Assembly (NCBI RefSeq): GCF_913064665.1 | Contig: NZ_CAJYBT010000003.1 | Coordinates: forward strand, 62,001-126,000 | DNA: 64,000 nucleotides | Direction: 5' to 3' | Source: an uncultured Thioclava sp. | GTDB lineage: Bacteria; Pseudomonadota; Alphaproteobacteria; Rhodobacterales; Rhodobacteraceae | In this document: positions 42,543 to 51,822 of the stretch, piece by piece | Numbering within the stretch: the stretch's first letter is position 1 | How the letters are laid out: the number at the start of each line of letters is the position of its first letter | Position numbers and translations under genes: made by a program | Notes under the pieces: generated by a model | Told to the model about the DNA's origin: nothing | The model's input: only the letters and a program-made list of their open reading frames with translations | The model's database searches: none

Positions 42543-42935
42543 CTAGCGGCGAAGTAAATCGAGCAGAGAGGACGACATTTGCCGTGCCTGATCGAACATT
42601 TTGAGATTCGCCTCGTAGCTGCGCTGCGCTTCGCGCGCGTCAGCAATTTCGACCACCAGATCGACATTAGAGCCGTCATAGTAGCCGTTCTCATCCGCCA
42701 TCGGGTGGCCAGGATCATAGACTTGCGCCAGTTCGCGTTGGTCCAGTTGCACGGGACCAAGCTGCACGCGACCGGTTTCAACACCGCCATCGACGACCTC
42801 TTGAAATGCGGTGGTCTTGCGATGAAAGCCGGGCGTGTCGGTATTCGCGATATTCTCGGAGACATAGCGCAGGCGCATTGCCTGAGCCTTCATGCCCGAG
42901 GCTGATAGGGAGAGAGCATTGGAAAAATCACTCAT
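42543..42935 (-). CDS. flgC: flagellar proximal rod protein FlgC
   Basis: 130 aa. N-terminal LSASGMKAQAMRLRYVSENIANTDTPGF and C-terminal NVDLVVEIADAREAQRSYEANLKMFDQARQM are rod-protein motifs with FlgC's typical length. Encoded directly after flgB (3-nt gap). Confidence 0.95.
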   Translation of the reverse strand: MSDFSNALSLSASGMKAQAMRLRYVSENIANTDTPGFHRKTTAFQEVVDGGVETGRVQLGPVQLDQRELAQVYDPGHPMADENGYYDGSNVDLVVEIADAREAQRSYEANLKMFDQARQMSSSLLDLLRR

Positions 42936-42937
42936 GC

Positions 42938-43324
42938 TCAGCCCCTCCCGAGAGAGGTGCGAAGAACCGTCATCGACGAGCGATAGATTGCGAGCGCCGT
43001 ATCATGCTGGCGCTTCACCTCCACGGCCTTGACCATCTCATCTTCAAGAGACACCGAATTGCCATCTGGCGACATCGTGCCGGGATCAACGCGCGCCTCA
43101 AACGAGGCACTGACGGTGTGATCCGCCCCGACGTGACCGGCGCGGGTGGCGCGCATGCCAGAGGTGCTTTCGCTTTGATACAGCGATTCAAAGGACGCGA
43201 GATCACGCGCGGCGTAACCCGGCGTGTCCGCATTCGCGATGTTTTGCGCCACGGCATTTTGCCGAGCGGACGCATGGGTGGCCATCGCGCTGGCCATTTG
43301 CAGGATCTCAATTTTTTCGAACAT
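42938..43324 (-). CDS. flgB: flagellar proximal rod protein FlgB
   Basis: 128 aa. N-terminal ASARQNAVAQNIANADTPGYAARDLASFESLY and C-terminal NSVSLEDEMVKAVEVKRQHDTALAIYRSSMTVLRTSLGRG match FlgB. First gene of the minus-strand rod operon, divergent from fliI across 81 bp (43325-43405). Confidence 0.95.
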   Translation of the reverse strand: MFEKIEILQMASAMATHASARQNAVAQNIANADTPGYAARDLASFESLYQSESTSGMRATRAGHVGADHTVSASFEARVDPGTMSPDGNSVSLEDEMVKAVEVKRQHDTALAIYRSSMTVLRTSLGRG

Positions 43325-43405
43325 CGGGGCTTCTCCTCCGAGCTATCAATCAAGCCTTAAGGGTGAATCGTTTAAAAAACATTTAGAGAACATGAGGAGA
43401 CCAGA

Positions 43406-44731
43406 ATGGCTTTCGCAGGATTTGACCTTTTGCGCGCGGAAATGCGCGCCATTGGATCGGTGCACTCGGTTGGGCGTGTCACGCAGGTGCGCCAAGGCAC
43501 GATTGATGTCAGCGGACTGACGCGCCGCGCCGCATTGGGGGATCGCGCGTTGATTCGCTGCCAATCGGGTCGCGAGATTGGCGCAGAAGTGTTGTCGCTC
43601 TCGCGCGGCGGGGTGACGGTGCTGCCCGATGGTGCCGCTGATGGCGTGGCGATCAGTGATGAGGTGGAGCTGTTGGGGCAGGGCGGCATCGCACCCCATG
43701 AAAGCTGGATCGGGCGAATCATCGACCCGTTCGGGGTGGCGCTGGATGGGCGGCCCCTGGTTCACGGCGCCCAGGAACGCGAACTGCGCGCGGCCCCGCC
43801 GCCGGCGGCACAGCGCAAGCGGTTGGGCGCGCGTTTGGAAACCGGCATGACGGCGTTCAACACGCTGTTGCCGCTTGTGCGCGGTCAGCGGATTGGGCTG
43901 TTTGCTGGCTCTGGCGTCGGGAAATCCTCGCTTTTGGCGAATTTTGCGCGCGGCGTGCAGGCCGATGTGGTGGTGATCGCCTTGATCGGAGAGCGCGGGC
44001 GCGAGCTGCGTGAATTCGTCGAAAAAACCTTGGGCCCCGAGGGGATGGCGCGCGCGGTGATCATTGCGGCCACTTCCGATCAATCGCCCCTCGTGCGGCG
44101 GCGCTGTGCGTGGGCGGCGATGTCGGTGGCAGAATACTTCCGCGATCAGGGCAAGCACGTGCTGTATCTCGCCGATTCGGTGACCCGTTTCGCCGAGGCG
44201 CATCGCGAGGTGGCGCTGGCGGGTGGCGAGCCCGCGTCTTTGCGCGGTTATCCGCCCTCGACCTCGTATCAGATCATGGCGCTGGGCGAACGCGCCGGGC
44301 CGGGGATTGATGGGTCGGGCGATATTACGGCGGTGTTTTCGGTGCTGGTCGCGGGCTCGGATATGGATGAGCCGGTGGCGGATATCCTGCGCGGCGTGCT
44401 GGATGGCCATGTCGTGCTGGAACGCGAGATCGCCGAACGTGGGCGATTCCCGGCGATCAACCTTCTGCGCTCGGTTTCGCGATCTTTGCCAGACGCTGCG
44501 AGCATTGAGGAGAACCAGTTGATCGCGCGGGCCCGCGCCTTGCTGGGCGCCTATGACCGGGCGGAGATGATGATTCAGGCTGGGCTATATGCGGCCGGGT
44601 CTGATTCGATGGTGGATGCAGCGATTCGAATCTGGGCGGAGTTGGATGGGTTCATCGCCTTGCCCGGACCGGAAGGTGTCGCAAGCAGCTTTGCCCAGCT
44701 TGGGGGGATTCTGGCGCAAGTGGGGCGCTAA
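43406..44731 (+). CDS. fliI: flagellar export ATPase FliI
   Basis: 441 aa, F1-beta-like. The Walker A motif GLFAGSGVGKSSLLANFARG (about residues 165-184), Walker B VLYLADSVTRFAEA with catalytic Glu upstream (ALIGERGRELREFVE), and SLRGYPPSTSYQIMALGERAG are diagnostic. It powers and orders substrate unfolding at the export gate with FliH and a FliJ-like stalk. Stands alone on the plus strand with GAGGAG before the ATG. Convergent with the TauE gene by a 4-nt overlap. Confidence 0.96.
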   Translation: MAFAGFDLLRAEMRAIGSVHSVGRVTQVRQGTIDVSGLTRRAALGDRALIRCQSGREIGAEVLSLSRGGVTVLPDGAADGVAISDEVELLGQGGIAPHESWIGRIIDPFGVALDGRPLVHGAQERELRAAPPPAAQRKRLGARLETGMTAFNTLLPLVRGQRIGLFAGSGVGKSSLLANFARGVQADVVVIALIGERGRELREFVEKTLGPEGMARAVIIAATSDQSPLVRRRCAWAAMSVAEYFRDQGKHVLYLADSVTRFAEAHREVALAGGEPASLRGYPPSTSYQIMALGERAGPGIDGSGDITAVFSVLVAGSDMDEPVADILRGVLDGHVVLEREIAERGRFPAINLLRSVSRSLPDAASIEENQLIARARALLGAYDRAEMMIQAGLYAAGSDSMVDAAIRIWAELDGFIALPGPEGVASSFAQLGGILAQVGR

Positions 44732-45489
44732 AGGAACCGGTCCCAGATCAGCTTGAGCGCCAGCAATGAGGAGGTCGCGACCAGAAGCGGCTTGATCAGC
44801 CGCGCGCCAATGCGCATCGCCAGCTTAGACCCAAGCCGCGCACCCGCAATCTGCGCCACACCCATCGCGAGCCCAAGGCCCCATAGCGGTGCGCCCATCG
44901 CAATGAACCCAACAAGGCCCCCGATATTGGAGGCGAAATTCAGCAATTTGGTATGCGCCGTGGCCCGCAACACGCCGTAACCAGCCAGCATAACGAAACC
45001 GATCATAAAGAACGCCCCCGTGCCCGGCCCGATCAGCCCATCATAAAACCCGATGACCGGCACGAAAAACGCGGTGAAAGCGGCGGGCCGGATGCGCTCG
45101 ACCCGGTCAGTATCGTCAAGACCCGGACGCAGCGCAAAAAACACCGCGATCGCGATCAACACAAAGGGCAGCGCGGTTTGCAGATGCTCGGTTGGGATCA
45201 CCGAGACAAGCAACGCACCGCACAGCCCCGCCACAAAGGCCAGCGCCGCCGCCGGAAGCTGGCGCTTCAGATCGACCCGCCCCGAGGCCGCATAAGACAG
45301 CGCCGCCGTGGCCGCGCCGAATGTCCCTTGGATCTTGTTGGTGGACAAAGCCTGAAGTGGTGAAATCCCTGCCAGCAGCAGCGCGGGAACCGTGATCAGC
45401 CCGCCACCCCCGGCAATCGAATCAACAAACCCTGCGACAAAGGCTGCGCCAATCAGCATCACAACCAATTCGTAAGAGAGGTCGAACAT
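44728..45489 (-). CDS. TauE/SafE family sulfite exporter-like permease
   Basis: 253 aa with about eight membrane helices in two repeats: VAGFVDSIAGGGGLITVPALLLAGISPLQALSTNKIQGTFG and FYDGLIGPGTGAFFMIGFVML carry the family's GGGG and GPGTG motifs. The family exports sulfite, sulfoacetate or other organosulfur anions; the substrate here is unknown. ATG 45489 after AAGGA is the start; the frame beyond (to 45630) is not family-like. Confidence 0.9.
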   Translation of the reverse strand: MFDLSYELVVMLIGAAFVAGFVDSIAGGGGLITVPALLLAGISPLQALSTNKIQGTFGAATAALSYAASGRVDLKRQLPAAALAFVAGLCGALLVSVIPTEHLQTALPFVLIAIAVFFALRPGLDDTDRVERIRPAAFTAFFVPVIGFYDGLIGPGTGAFFMIGFVMLAGYGVLRATAHTKLLNFASNIGGLVGFIAMGAPLWGLGLAMGVAQIAGARLGSKLAMRIGARLIKPLLVATSSLLALKLIWDRFL

Positions 45490-45664
45490 CGCGTATTCCT
45501 TGGCTAAATTCAGGCCTTCTTCCGCCGCGCCCGCGCGAATGTAAACCCTGCGCTGTTGCGCGCACACTTGTGCAGGCGCTAATTGATCGCACCAAAAGGG
45601 GGCCATCCATGCCAACCATTCATCCCGCACGTTTTGCCACGGCCTGCGATTGCGTGCATCTGCA

Positions 45665-46555
45665 ATGATATCCAGCGCCCGATATCCGGCATTGGTGCAA
45701 ATGACAGCGCCTGCACGTCATGACTGCGCCTTCTGGCGCACCGTTCTGGGCGCGATCATGATCGTTGCGATCTATGTCGGCGCTGGTTGGTTGCTGTTGC
45801 TGGTCATGACGCAATCGGTGCCGTCGTTGCGCCTCGTCGGCTTGCTCTCCGAGATCGCAACAGGGTCAAGCCCGCGTGGTTTGGTCATTTTGCTCGCAAG
45901 CTTCGCGCCGCTCCTTTTGGGCACGCTTTTTGTTGCGCGCTGGTGGCATGGGCGCGCGGCAGGCAGCCTGTTTGGCCCGAACGTTCTGCGCGATCTGAGG
46001 GCTGTGCTGCCCTGGCTGCTGATTGTCTCGCTGCTCTGCACCACTCTGGCGCTATTTGATAGTGATGTTGGGCGCTCCACCCGGCTGGGCACATCGCTGC
46101 GCTGGGTAGGTCTGGCCCTTCCGTTGCTGGCGGTTCAGATCACGGCAGAAGAGGTGCTGTTTCGCGGCTATCTATTGGCGCAACTGGGGGCGCGATGGCG
46201 CTCGCGCTGGATGTGGATGGTGCTGCCCTCGGCGCTGTTTGGCGCGCTGCATTACGATCCGGGAAGTTTTGGGCCAAATGCGATCTGGCTGGCGATCTGG
46301 GCCTTTGCCTTTGGCTGCTTTGCCGCCGATCTGACCGCGCGCACAGGTAATATCGGGGCTGCACTGGCGCTGCACCTGGTGAATAATTTCACCAGCATGT
46401 TCATCGTCGGTTTTTACGGCGATCTCGACGGGCTGGCTCTCTATACAATTGTGATCAACGCCCGCGATTTTGCGATACTTGCGCCTTGGTTGGCGATTGA
46501 CGCGCTTATGATTTTCATCGGCTGGCTTATGATCCGGCTGATCTTGCGCGTTTGA
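45665..46555 (+). CDS. CPBP family intramembrane metalloprotease (Rce1/CAAX-like)
   Basis: 296 aa with about seven membrane helices. The catalytic motifs are AEEVLFRGYLLAQLG (EExxxR), FGALHYDPG (FxxxH) and LHLVNNFTSMF (HxxxN). These motifs define the ABI/CPBP glutamic-type proteases; bacterial substrates are mostly unknown. The start is uncertain: ATG 45665 or the in-frame ATG 45701, neither with a strong Shine-Dalgarno. Confidence 0.88.
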   Translation: MISSARYPALVQMTAPARHDCAFWRTVLGAIMIVAIYVGAGWLLLLVMTQSVPSLRLVGLLSEIATGSSPRGLVILLASFAPLLLGTLFVARWWHGRAAGSLFGPNVLRDLRAVLPWLLIVSLLCTTLALFDSDVGRSTRLGTSLRWVGLALPLLAVQITAEEVLFRGYLLAQLGARWRSRWMWMVLPSALFGALHYDPGSFGPNAIWLAIWAFAFGCFAADLTARTGNIGAALALHLVNNFTSMFIVGFYGDLDGLALYTIVINARDFAILAPWLAIDALMIFIGWLMIRLILRV

Positions 46556-46622
46556 TTGCAATTCCCGCGCGCTGCGCGTATCTGAGGCGGATGCCAAATC
46601 AGCACAGCTCAGGGGCCTGCCG

Positions 46623-47576
46623 ATGAACTGGATCACCAATTATGTCCGCCCGCGGATCGACTCGCTTTTCTCGCGTCGCGATACGCCCGAGAACCTGTGG
46701 ACGAAATGCCCGGAATGCGGGACCATGCTGTTTCACCGCGAATTGGCGGACAACCTCAATGTCTGCACCAATTGCGACCATCACCTCGCAATCACGCCGC
46801 GTGTGCGTTTCAACGCGCTGTTTGACGGCGGAATCTTTGCCGAGGTGAAGGTTCCCGAACCGATCCACGACCCTCTGCATTTCAAAGATCAAAAGAAATA
46901 TCCCGATCGGATGAAAGCGGCGCAGAAAGCGACCGGCGAAAAAGAGGCGATGCTGGTGGCCGAGGGCGAGATCGGGCGCACGCCCATCGTCGCGGCAGCG
47001 CAGGATTTTACCTTCATGGCTGGCTCGATGGGCATGTATGTCGGCAATGCGATTGTCGCGGCTGCCGAACGTGCGGTGCTGCTGAAACGTCCGCTGGTGC
47101 TGTTTTCCGCTGCGGGCGGCGCGCGCATGCAAGAGGGGATTCTCTCGCTGATGCAGATGCCGCGCACGACTGTCGCGGTGCAGATGCTCAAAGAGGCTGG
47201 CTTGCCCTATATCGTAGTGCTGACCCATCCCACGACCGGCGGGGTCACGGCCTCATATGCGATGCTGGGCGATGTGCAGATCGCCGAGCCCAATGCCCTG
47301 ATCTGCTTTGCCGGGCCGCGCGTGATCGAACAGACGATCCGCGAGAAACTGCCCGAAGGCTTTCAGCGCGCAGAATACCTGCTTGATCACGGCATGCTGG
47401 ATCGCGTGACACATCGCATGAAACTGCGCGACGAACTGATCACGATCTTGCGCATGTTGATGGGGATGCCTCCCGCTGTTGCTGGCGATCTGCCGCCACC
47501 CGAGCCAATGGATGCTGCGACATCCGCACCAATGCTCGATCCCACGGATGAGACACCGCTCACGCCTTCCTCTTGA
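46623..47576 (+). CDS. accD: acetyl-CoA carboxylase carboxyltransferase subunit beta
   Basis: 317 aa. The N-terminal zinc ribbon (CPECGTMLF...NVCTNCDHH, about 27-50) and the carboxyltransferase core (AGSMGMYVGNAIVAAAERAV, SAAGGARMQEGILSLMQM, HPTTGGVTASYAMLGD) are complete. Forms malonyl-CoA with AccA and the biotin carboxylase. A variable Pro-rich tail (about 290-317) is usual. Upstream of folC, a common alphaproteobacterial pair. Confidence 0.97.
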   Translation: MNWITNYVRPRIDSLFSRRDTPENLWTKCPECGTMLFHRELADNLNVCTNCDHHLAITPRVRFNALFDGGIFAEVKVPEPIHDPLHFKDQKKYPDRMKAAQKATGEKEAMLVAEGEIGRTPIVAAAQDFTFMAGSMGMYVGNAIVAAAERAVLLKRPLVLFSAAGGARMQEGILSLMQMPRTTVAVQMLKEAGLPYIVVLTHPTTGGVTASYAMLGDVQIAEPNALICFAGPRVIEQTIREKLPEGFQRAEYLLDHGMLDRVTHRMKLRDELITILRMLMGMPPAVAGDLPPPEPMDAATSAPMLDPTDETPLTPSS

Positions 47577-47612
47577 TCGAAATATCCCGGGGGAGTCGCG
47601 CCGCGCGCGACG

Positions 47613-47630
47613 GGGGCAGCGCCCCCTTTC
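47613..47630 (+). terminator. short GC hairpin between accD and folC
   Basis: GGGGGC (47613-47618) pairs with GCCCCC (47622-47627) over a 3-nt loop, followed by TTT. It may attenuate between accD and folC. Similar short GC hairpins are common in these genomes, so function is uncertain. Confidence 0.4.
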
Positions 47631-47661
47631 GGCGTGATCCACGAATATGACAGGTCCGACC

Positions 47662-48933
47662 ATGTCCGACGCTTCCGATACGATCCTCGCGCGGCTGATG
47701 GGCCTGCATCCCAAGGTGATTGATCTCTCGCTGGACCGGATGGAGCGGTTGCTGGCCGCTTTGGGCCATCCCGAACGCCAGATCCCGCCGGTGATTCATA
47801 TCGCGGGCACCAATGGCAAAGGCTCGACGCAGGCGATGATTCGCGCGGGGCTCGAGGCGGCGGGTAAGCGCGTGCACGCCTATACCTCGCCCCATCTGGC
47901 GCGGTTTCACGAACGGATTCGGCTGGCAGGCACGCTGATCTCCGAACCCGATCTGGCAGCGCTTCTTGATGAGGTCGAAGCCGCTAATGACGGTGCACCG
48001 ATCACCTTTTTCGAGGTTACCACGGCCGCTGCCTTTCTGGCCTTCGCGCGAAGCCCGGCCGATTTTACCTTGCTTGAGGTCGGGCTTGGCGGGCGGCTCG
48101 ATGCGACCAACGTGATCGACCAGCCCGCGCTGACCATCATCACCCCTGTTTCGATCGACCATCAGCAATTTTTGGGCGAAACCCTGCCCGAAATCGCAGG
48201 TGAGAAAGCCGGGATCATCAAGCGCGGCGTGCCGCTTGTCATTGGCCCGCAGCAAGACCTGGCGCTTGAGGTGATCGAGGCCCGCGCCGCGCGATTGGGC
48301 GCACCTGTTCTGGCCTATGCTCAGCAATGGCAGGTCTGGGAGGAGCGCGGGCGGCTGATTTTTCAAGATGAAACCGGCTTGCTCGATCTGCCCTTGCCCA
48401 ATCTGCCGGGGCCGCATCAGATCCAGAATGCTGGGGCCGCATTGGCCGCGCTGCGCCATCTCGGGGTGGAGGCGTTGGCCTGTGAGGCGGCTGTCACGCG
48501 CGCAGAATGGCCCGCCCGGATGCAGCGCCTGCGTCAGGGGCCGCTTGCCCTTTGCGCGCCCAATACCGAGCTATGGCTTGATGGTGGGCATAATCCGGCG
48601 GCGGGTGAGATGATCGCCGCGACGCTTGCCAGCATGCCGCGCCGCCCGACCCATCTGATCTGCGGGATGCTCAACACCAAGGATGTGACGGGCTACCTGC
48701 GCCCGCTGGCTGCGCATGCCGCGCAGCTTGTCGCCGTGTCGATCCCCGGCGAGGCTAATACATTGAGCGCCGAGGACACGGCTGCGGCGGCAAGCAAGGT
48801 CGGTATTGCCGCCTCAACCGCACCCGATGTCGCCGCAGCGTTAGCTGCGATCACCGCGCAGGACTCGCATGCGCGGGTGTTGATCTGCGGCTCGCTCTAT
48901 CTGGCAGGTCAAGTGCTGCGCGAGAACGGCTGA
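47662..48933 (+). CDS. folC: bifunctional folylpolyglutamate/dihydrofolate synthase
   Basis: 423-aa Mur-ligase-family enzyme. P-loop HIAGTNGKGSTQAMIRA (about 42-58), then YTSPHLARFHERIRLAG, FEVTTAAAFLAFA, EVGLGGRLDATNVIDQP and C-terminal WLDGGHNPAAGE. Adds Glu to dihydropteroate and folates. ATG 47647 is an alternative start five residues upstream; neither has a visible Shine-Dalgarno. Confidence 0.95.
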   Translation: MSDASDTILARLMGLHPKVIDLSLDRMERLLAALGHPERQIPPVIHIAGTNGKGSTQAMIRAGLEAAGKRVHAYTSPHLARFHERIRLAGTLISEPDLAALLDEVEAANDGAPITFFEVTTAAAFLAFARSPADFTLLEVGLGGRLDATNVIDQPALTIITPVSIDHQQFLGETLPEIAGEKAGIIKRGVPLVIGPQQDLALEVIEARAARLGAPVLAYAQQWQVWEERGRLIFQDETGLLDLPLPNLPGPHQIQNAGAALAALRHLGVEALACEAAVTRAEWPARMQRLRQGPLALCAPNTELWLDGGHNPAAGEMIAATLASMPRRPTHLICGMLNTKDVTGYLRPLAAHAAQLVAVSIPGEANTLSAEDTAAAASKVGIAASTAPDVAAALAAITAQDSHARVLICGSLYLAGQVLRENG

Positions 48934-48938
48934 AGGCT

Positions 48939-50081
48939 CTAATACGAGCCGCGCGGCAAGGGTGTCGCGCCGCGATTATAATCGGACCAGTCGTTGATTT
49001 CGGGATAGTATTTGCGCCGCCACGCCCGAACGCGCGGGTTCATCCGCCGTCGCCAAAGCGGCGGAATCATCGCAAGCGCGGTCATACCCGGATAGCCGAA
49101 CGGCAATTGCGGTGCCTCGTCGGCATCATAGGTTTGCAGCAGTGGAAAGCGTCGGTCGGGCTTGTAGTGGTGATCCGAATGGCGCTGTAGATTGATCAAA
49201 AGCCAGTTCGACGCGGTATGATCGGCATTCCAGGAATGACGCGGCAGCACGTGCTCATACCGCCCTTCGCCGCGATATTCGCGCGTTAACCCGTAATGCT
49301 CGACATAATTGGTCAGCTCCAGCTGCCAGATCGCGAAAAACGCCTGCAGCGCGAACAGCCCTAACCCCATCCAGCCGCCTACCGCAAAAGCCGCGATCAG
49401 CGCCAGCGCCTGCAACGCAGCGTAGCGCCAGAATGGGTTAGAACGATGCCAAAGCGGCCGCCCGGCACGGCGCAGCATCAGCGCCTCGGCCTTCCATGCC
49501 GAGCCGGGGCACTCGAACAGTACCCGCCGGAAGAAGCGGTGAAACCCCTCATTATAGCGCGCGCTGACCGCATCGCGCGGCGTGCCGACCCAGAGGTGAT
49601 GCACCAGCAGATGCTCGGTGCGGAAATGCGAATACAGAACACTTGCCAGCAGAAGATCACCCAGCCAGCGCTCCAGTCTGTTCTTTTGATGCAGCAATTC
49701 ATGGGCATAAACGATTCCGATCGTCCCCGAGATCACGCCCACACCAAACATCAGCGCCACGATTTCAAAGCCGTTCAGATGCGAACTGCGCGTCACATAC
49801 CAGATCGTGCCATAGATCACCGCCGCCTGAATCGGGAACCAGATCATCGTGATCGCGCGATACCAACTCAGTTCGCTCTCGGGCGTCTCGACATCGGGTT
49901 GATCCTCGTTGCGCCCCAGAATTTGGTCGAGAAATGTCACCAGCCACCACGCATAGGTCGGCAGCAGGATCAGCGTCCAGCCACCGTAGCGCGCCTCGAT
50001 CACGGCCAGCGGCACGGTGCCAAGCGACAGCCAGAAGGGCAACGCGTGAGAGGGGCTGCGGATTTCGTCGCGGCTGGACAT
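48939..50081 (-). CDS. alkB: AlkB-type alkane 1-monooxygenase (membrane di-iron)
   Basis: 380 aa with five to six membrane helices and the full set of histidine boxes: HELLHQ, EHLLVHHLWVGTP, LQRHSDHH, plus the alkane-hydroxylase-specific NYVEHYGL. AlkB hydroxylates medium-chain n-alkanes using rubredoxin and rubredoxin reductase. No rubredoxin, reductase or alkane regulator gene is adjacent, so electron donors must come from elsewhere and the substrate could differ. Flanked by housekeeping folC and mutY. Confidence 0.9.
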   Translation of the reverse strand: MSSRDEIRSPSHALPFWLSLGTVPLAVIEARYGGWTLILLPTYAWWLVTFLDQILGRNEDQPDVETPESELSWYRAITMIWFPIQAAVIYGTIWYVTRSSHLNGFEIVALMFGVGVISGTIGIVYAHELLHQKNRLERWLGDLLLASVLYSHFRTEHLLVHHLWVGTPRDAVSARYNEGFHRFFRRVLFECPGSAWKAEALMLRRAGRPLWHRSNPFWRYAALQALALIAAFAVGGWMGLGLFALQAFFAIWQLELTNYVEHYGLTREYRGEGRYEHVLPRHSWNADHTASNWLLINLQRHSDHHYKPDRRFPLLQTYDADEAPQLPFGYPGMTALAMIPPLWRRRMNPRVRAWRRKYYPEINDWSDYNRGATPLPRGSY

Positions 50082-50136
50082 CGGGGCCTCGGAGTTGCAA
50101 GCGCGGCCATGATAGCGCGGGAATTTCCTGATACAA

Positions 50137-51189
50137 TCACTCAGGTTGCGGCCAATCAGCGCTTTGCGCCGCGTCCCAGACCTTGCGCATCAGTGTAGGA
50201 AGATCACCGGGTGCAAAATCGCCGCCGGGGGTAAAATTTGCGCCCTCTGCGCGGGTCACAAAGACGCGTAGGATCAGATGAAAATGGGTGAAAGTGTGGC
50301 GCACCTCGGCCTCGGCCTCCTGCCAGTCGGAGCGCAGCGGCGGGGCGGGCGCGGGGGCCTCTGACCAGTCTGAGCCGGGAAAGCCCAGCATGCCGCCCAG
50401 CAGGCCCTTCTCGGGGCGACGTTCCAGCAGAACATCCCCCGCCGCATTCATCGCGACATAGGCGAATCCCAGTCGCGTCGGCTTGGGTTTCTTCGCCAGC
50501 TTGCGCGGCAGATCGGCGGCGATGCCCTGCGATTGAGCATCACAATCCGCAATCAGCGGGCAGATCGCGCAGGCAGGGTTGCGCGGCGTGCAGATCGTCG
50601 CGCCCAGATCCATCATCGCTTGGGCGAAATCGCCGGGGCGGGATTGGGGCGTGATCTGCGCGGTCAGATTGGTCAACTCGGGCTTGGCTGCGGGTAGGGG
50701 AGTCTGCACGGCAAACAGGCGCGAGACGACGCGCTCGACATTGCCATCGACGACCGCGACCGGCTCGTCATAGGCAATCGCCGCGATCGCGCCCGCAGTA
50801 TAGGGGCCGATGCCGGGAAGTTTTTGCAACTCAGCCGCCGTTTGCGGGAACTGACCGCCCATCTCATGCGCCACCACACGCGCGCATTTCAGCAAGTTGC
50901 GCGCGCGGGCGTAATAGCCAAGCCCGGCCCATTCGGCCATCACAGCGCCATCCTCGGCCGCGGCCAGCGCCTCGACGTCAGGCCAACGCGCCGTAAAGCG
51001 GCGGAAATAATCGCGCACGGCGGCCACGGTGGTTTGCTGCAACATCACCTCGGAGAGCCAGATGCGATAGGGATCGGGGCGCACGCCCGAGGCGCGGTCC
51101 TGCGGCGACACCCGCCACGGCATCACTCGGGCATCGGTATCATACCATTTCAGCAGGCTTTCGCCGATTGCCCCTTTACCGTCACGCAA
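50137..51189 (-). CDS. mutY: A/G-specific adenine glycosylase MutY
   Basis: 350 aa. The HhH-GPD domain includes LSEVMLQQTTVAAVRDYF with its catalytic Glu, LPGIGPYTAGAIAAIAYDEPVAVVDGNVERV with catalytic Asp, and a 4Fe-4S loop CTPRNPACAICPLIADC (C-x6-C-x2-C-x5-C). A C-terminal NUDIX-like domain (about 225-345) reads 8-oxoG. Removes A opposite 8-oxoguanine. Divergent from dciA. Confidence 0.96.
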   Translation of the reverse strand: MRDGKGAIGESLLKWYDTDARVMPWRVSPQDRASGVRPDPYRIWLSEVMLQQTTVAAVRDYFRRFTARWPDVEALAAAEDGAVMAEWAGLGYYARARNLLKCARVVAHEMGGQFPQTAAELQKLPGIGPYTAGAIAAIAYDEPVAVVDGNVERVVSRLFAVQTPLPAAKPELTNLTAQITPQSRPGDFAQAMMDLGATICTPRNPACAICPLIADCDAQSQGIAADLPRKLAKKPKPTRLGFAYVAMNAAGDVLLERRPEKGLLGGMLGFPGSDWSEAPAPAPPLRSDWQEAEAEVRHTFTHFHLILRVFVTRAEGANFTPGGDFAPGDLPTLMRKVWDAAQSADWPQPE

Positions 51190-51273
51190 TGTTTATGCTC
51201 CCCTCTTGGCCATCGGTTGGCCTGACCCGATGTGCTGCTTACAATGGGGCCGATCAAGAGGAACCTATCGGCA

Positions 51274-51819
51274 ATGAGTGCGAAAGACCCGAAATCCAAG
51301 TCAGACCGGCGCATGCGCGGCTTTGAGCCCGCAGGCAAGCTGCTGCGTCAGAGGGTGCGCGCGGCCGGCGAGTCGCGGGGATTCGCGGTGTCGCGCCTGT
51401 TGACCCATTGGTCCGAGGTGGTCGGCGAAGAGATTGCCGCCCAGACCCGCCCGGTGAAAATCGGCTATTCCAAGGGCGGATTTGGGGCGACGCTGACGCT
51501 GCTGACCACGGGGGCCGCAGCACCAATGGTGCAAATGCAACTGCCCCAGATTCGCGAAAAGGTAAACGCGTGTTACGGCTATAATGCGATCTCGCGCATT
51601 TCGCTGACACAGACCGCGCCCATCGGCTTTGCCGAAGGGCAGGCGCAATTCACCCCAGCCCCGAAGCCCGAGCCAAAGGCGATTGATCCGCAAATAATTG
51701 AGGCGGCAGCGCGTACGGCAGCGGGATGTGGGGATGCTGATCTTAGATCAGCGCTGGAAACTTTGGCACAAAACGTTCTATCGAGGTCCGCGGAACGGGC
51801 CGCGCAGAAGAAAGGCTGA
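51274..51819 (+). CDS. dciA: DUF721 / DciA-family protein
   Basis: 181 aa. The N-terminal DUF721 domain (FEPAGKLLRQRVRAAGESRGFAVSRLLTHWSEVVGEEIAAQTRPVKI) is followed by a variable tail. DciA proteins load the DnaB helicase in bacteria lacking DnaC; the alphaproteobacterial versions are shorter. ATG 51274 has GAGGA upstream; earlier ATGs at 51232 and 51244 are possible but less supported. The DsbA-like gene begins 3 nt after the stop. Confidence 0.85.
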   Translation: MSAKDPKSKSDRRMRGFEPAGKLLRQRVRAAGESRGFAVSRLLTHWSEVVGEEIAAQTRPVKIGYSKGGFGATLTLLTTGAAAPMVQMQLPQIREKVNACYGYNAISRISLTQTAPIGFAEGQAQFTPAPKPEPKAIDPQIIEAAARTAAGCGDADLRSALETLAQNVLSRSAERAAQKKG

Positions 51820-51822
51820 TAC

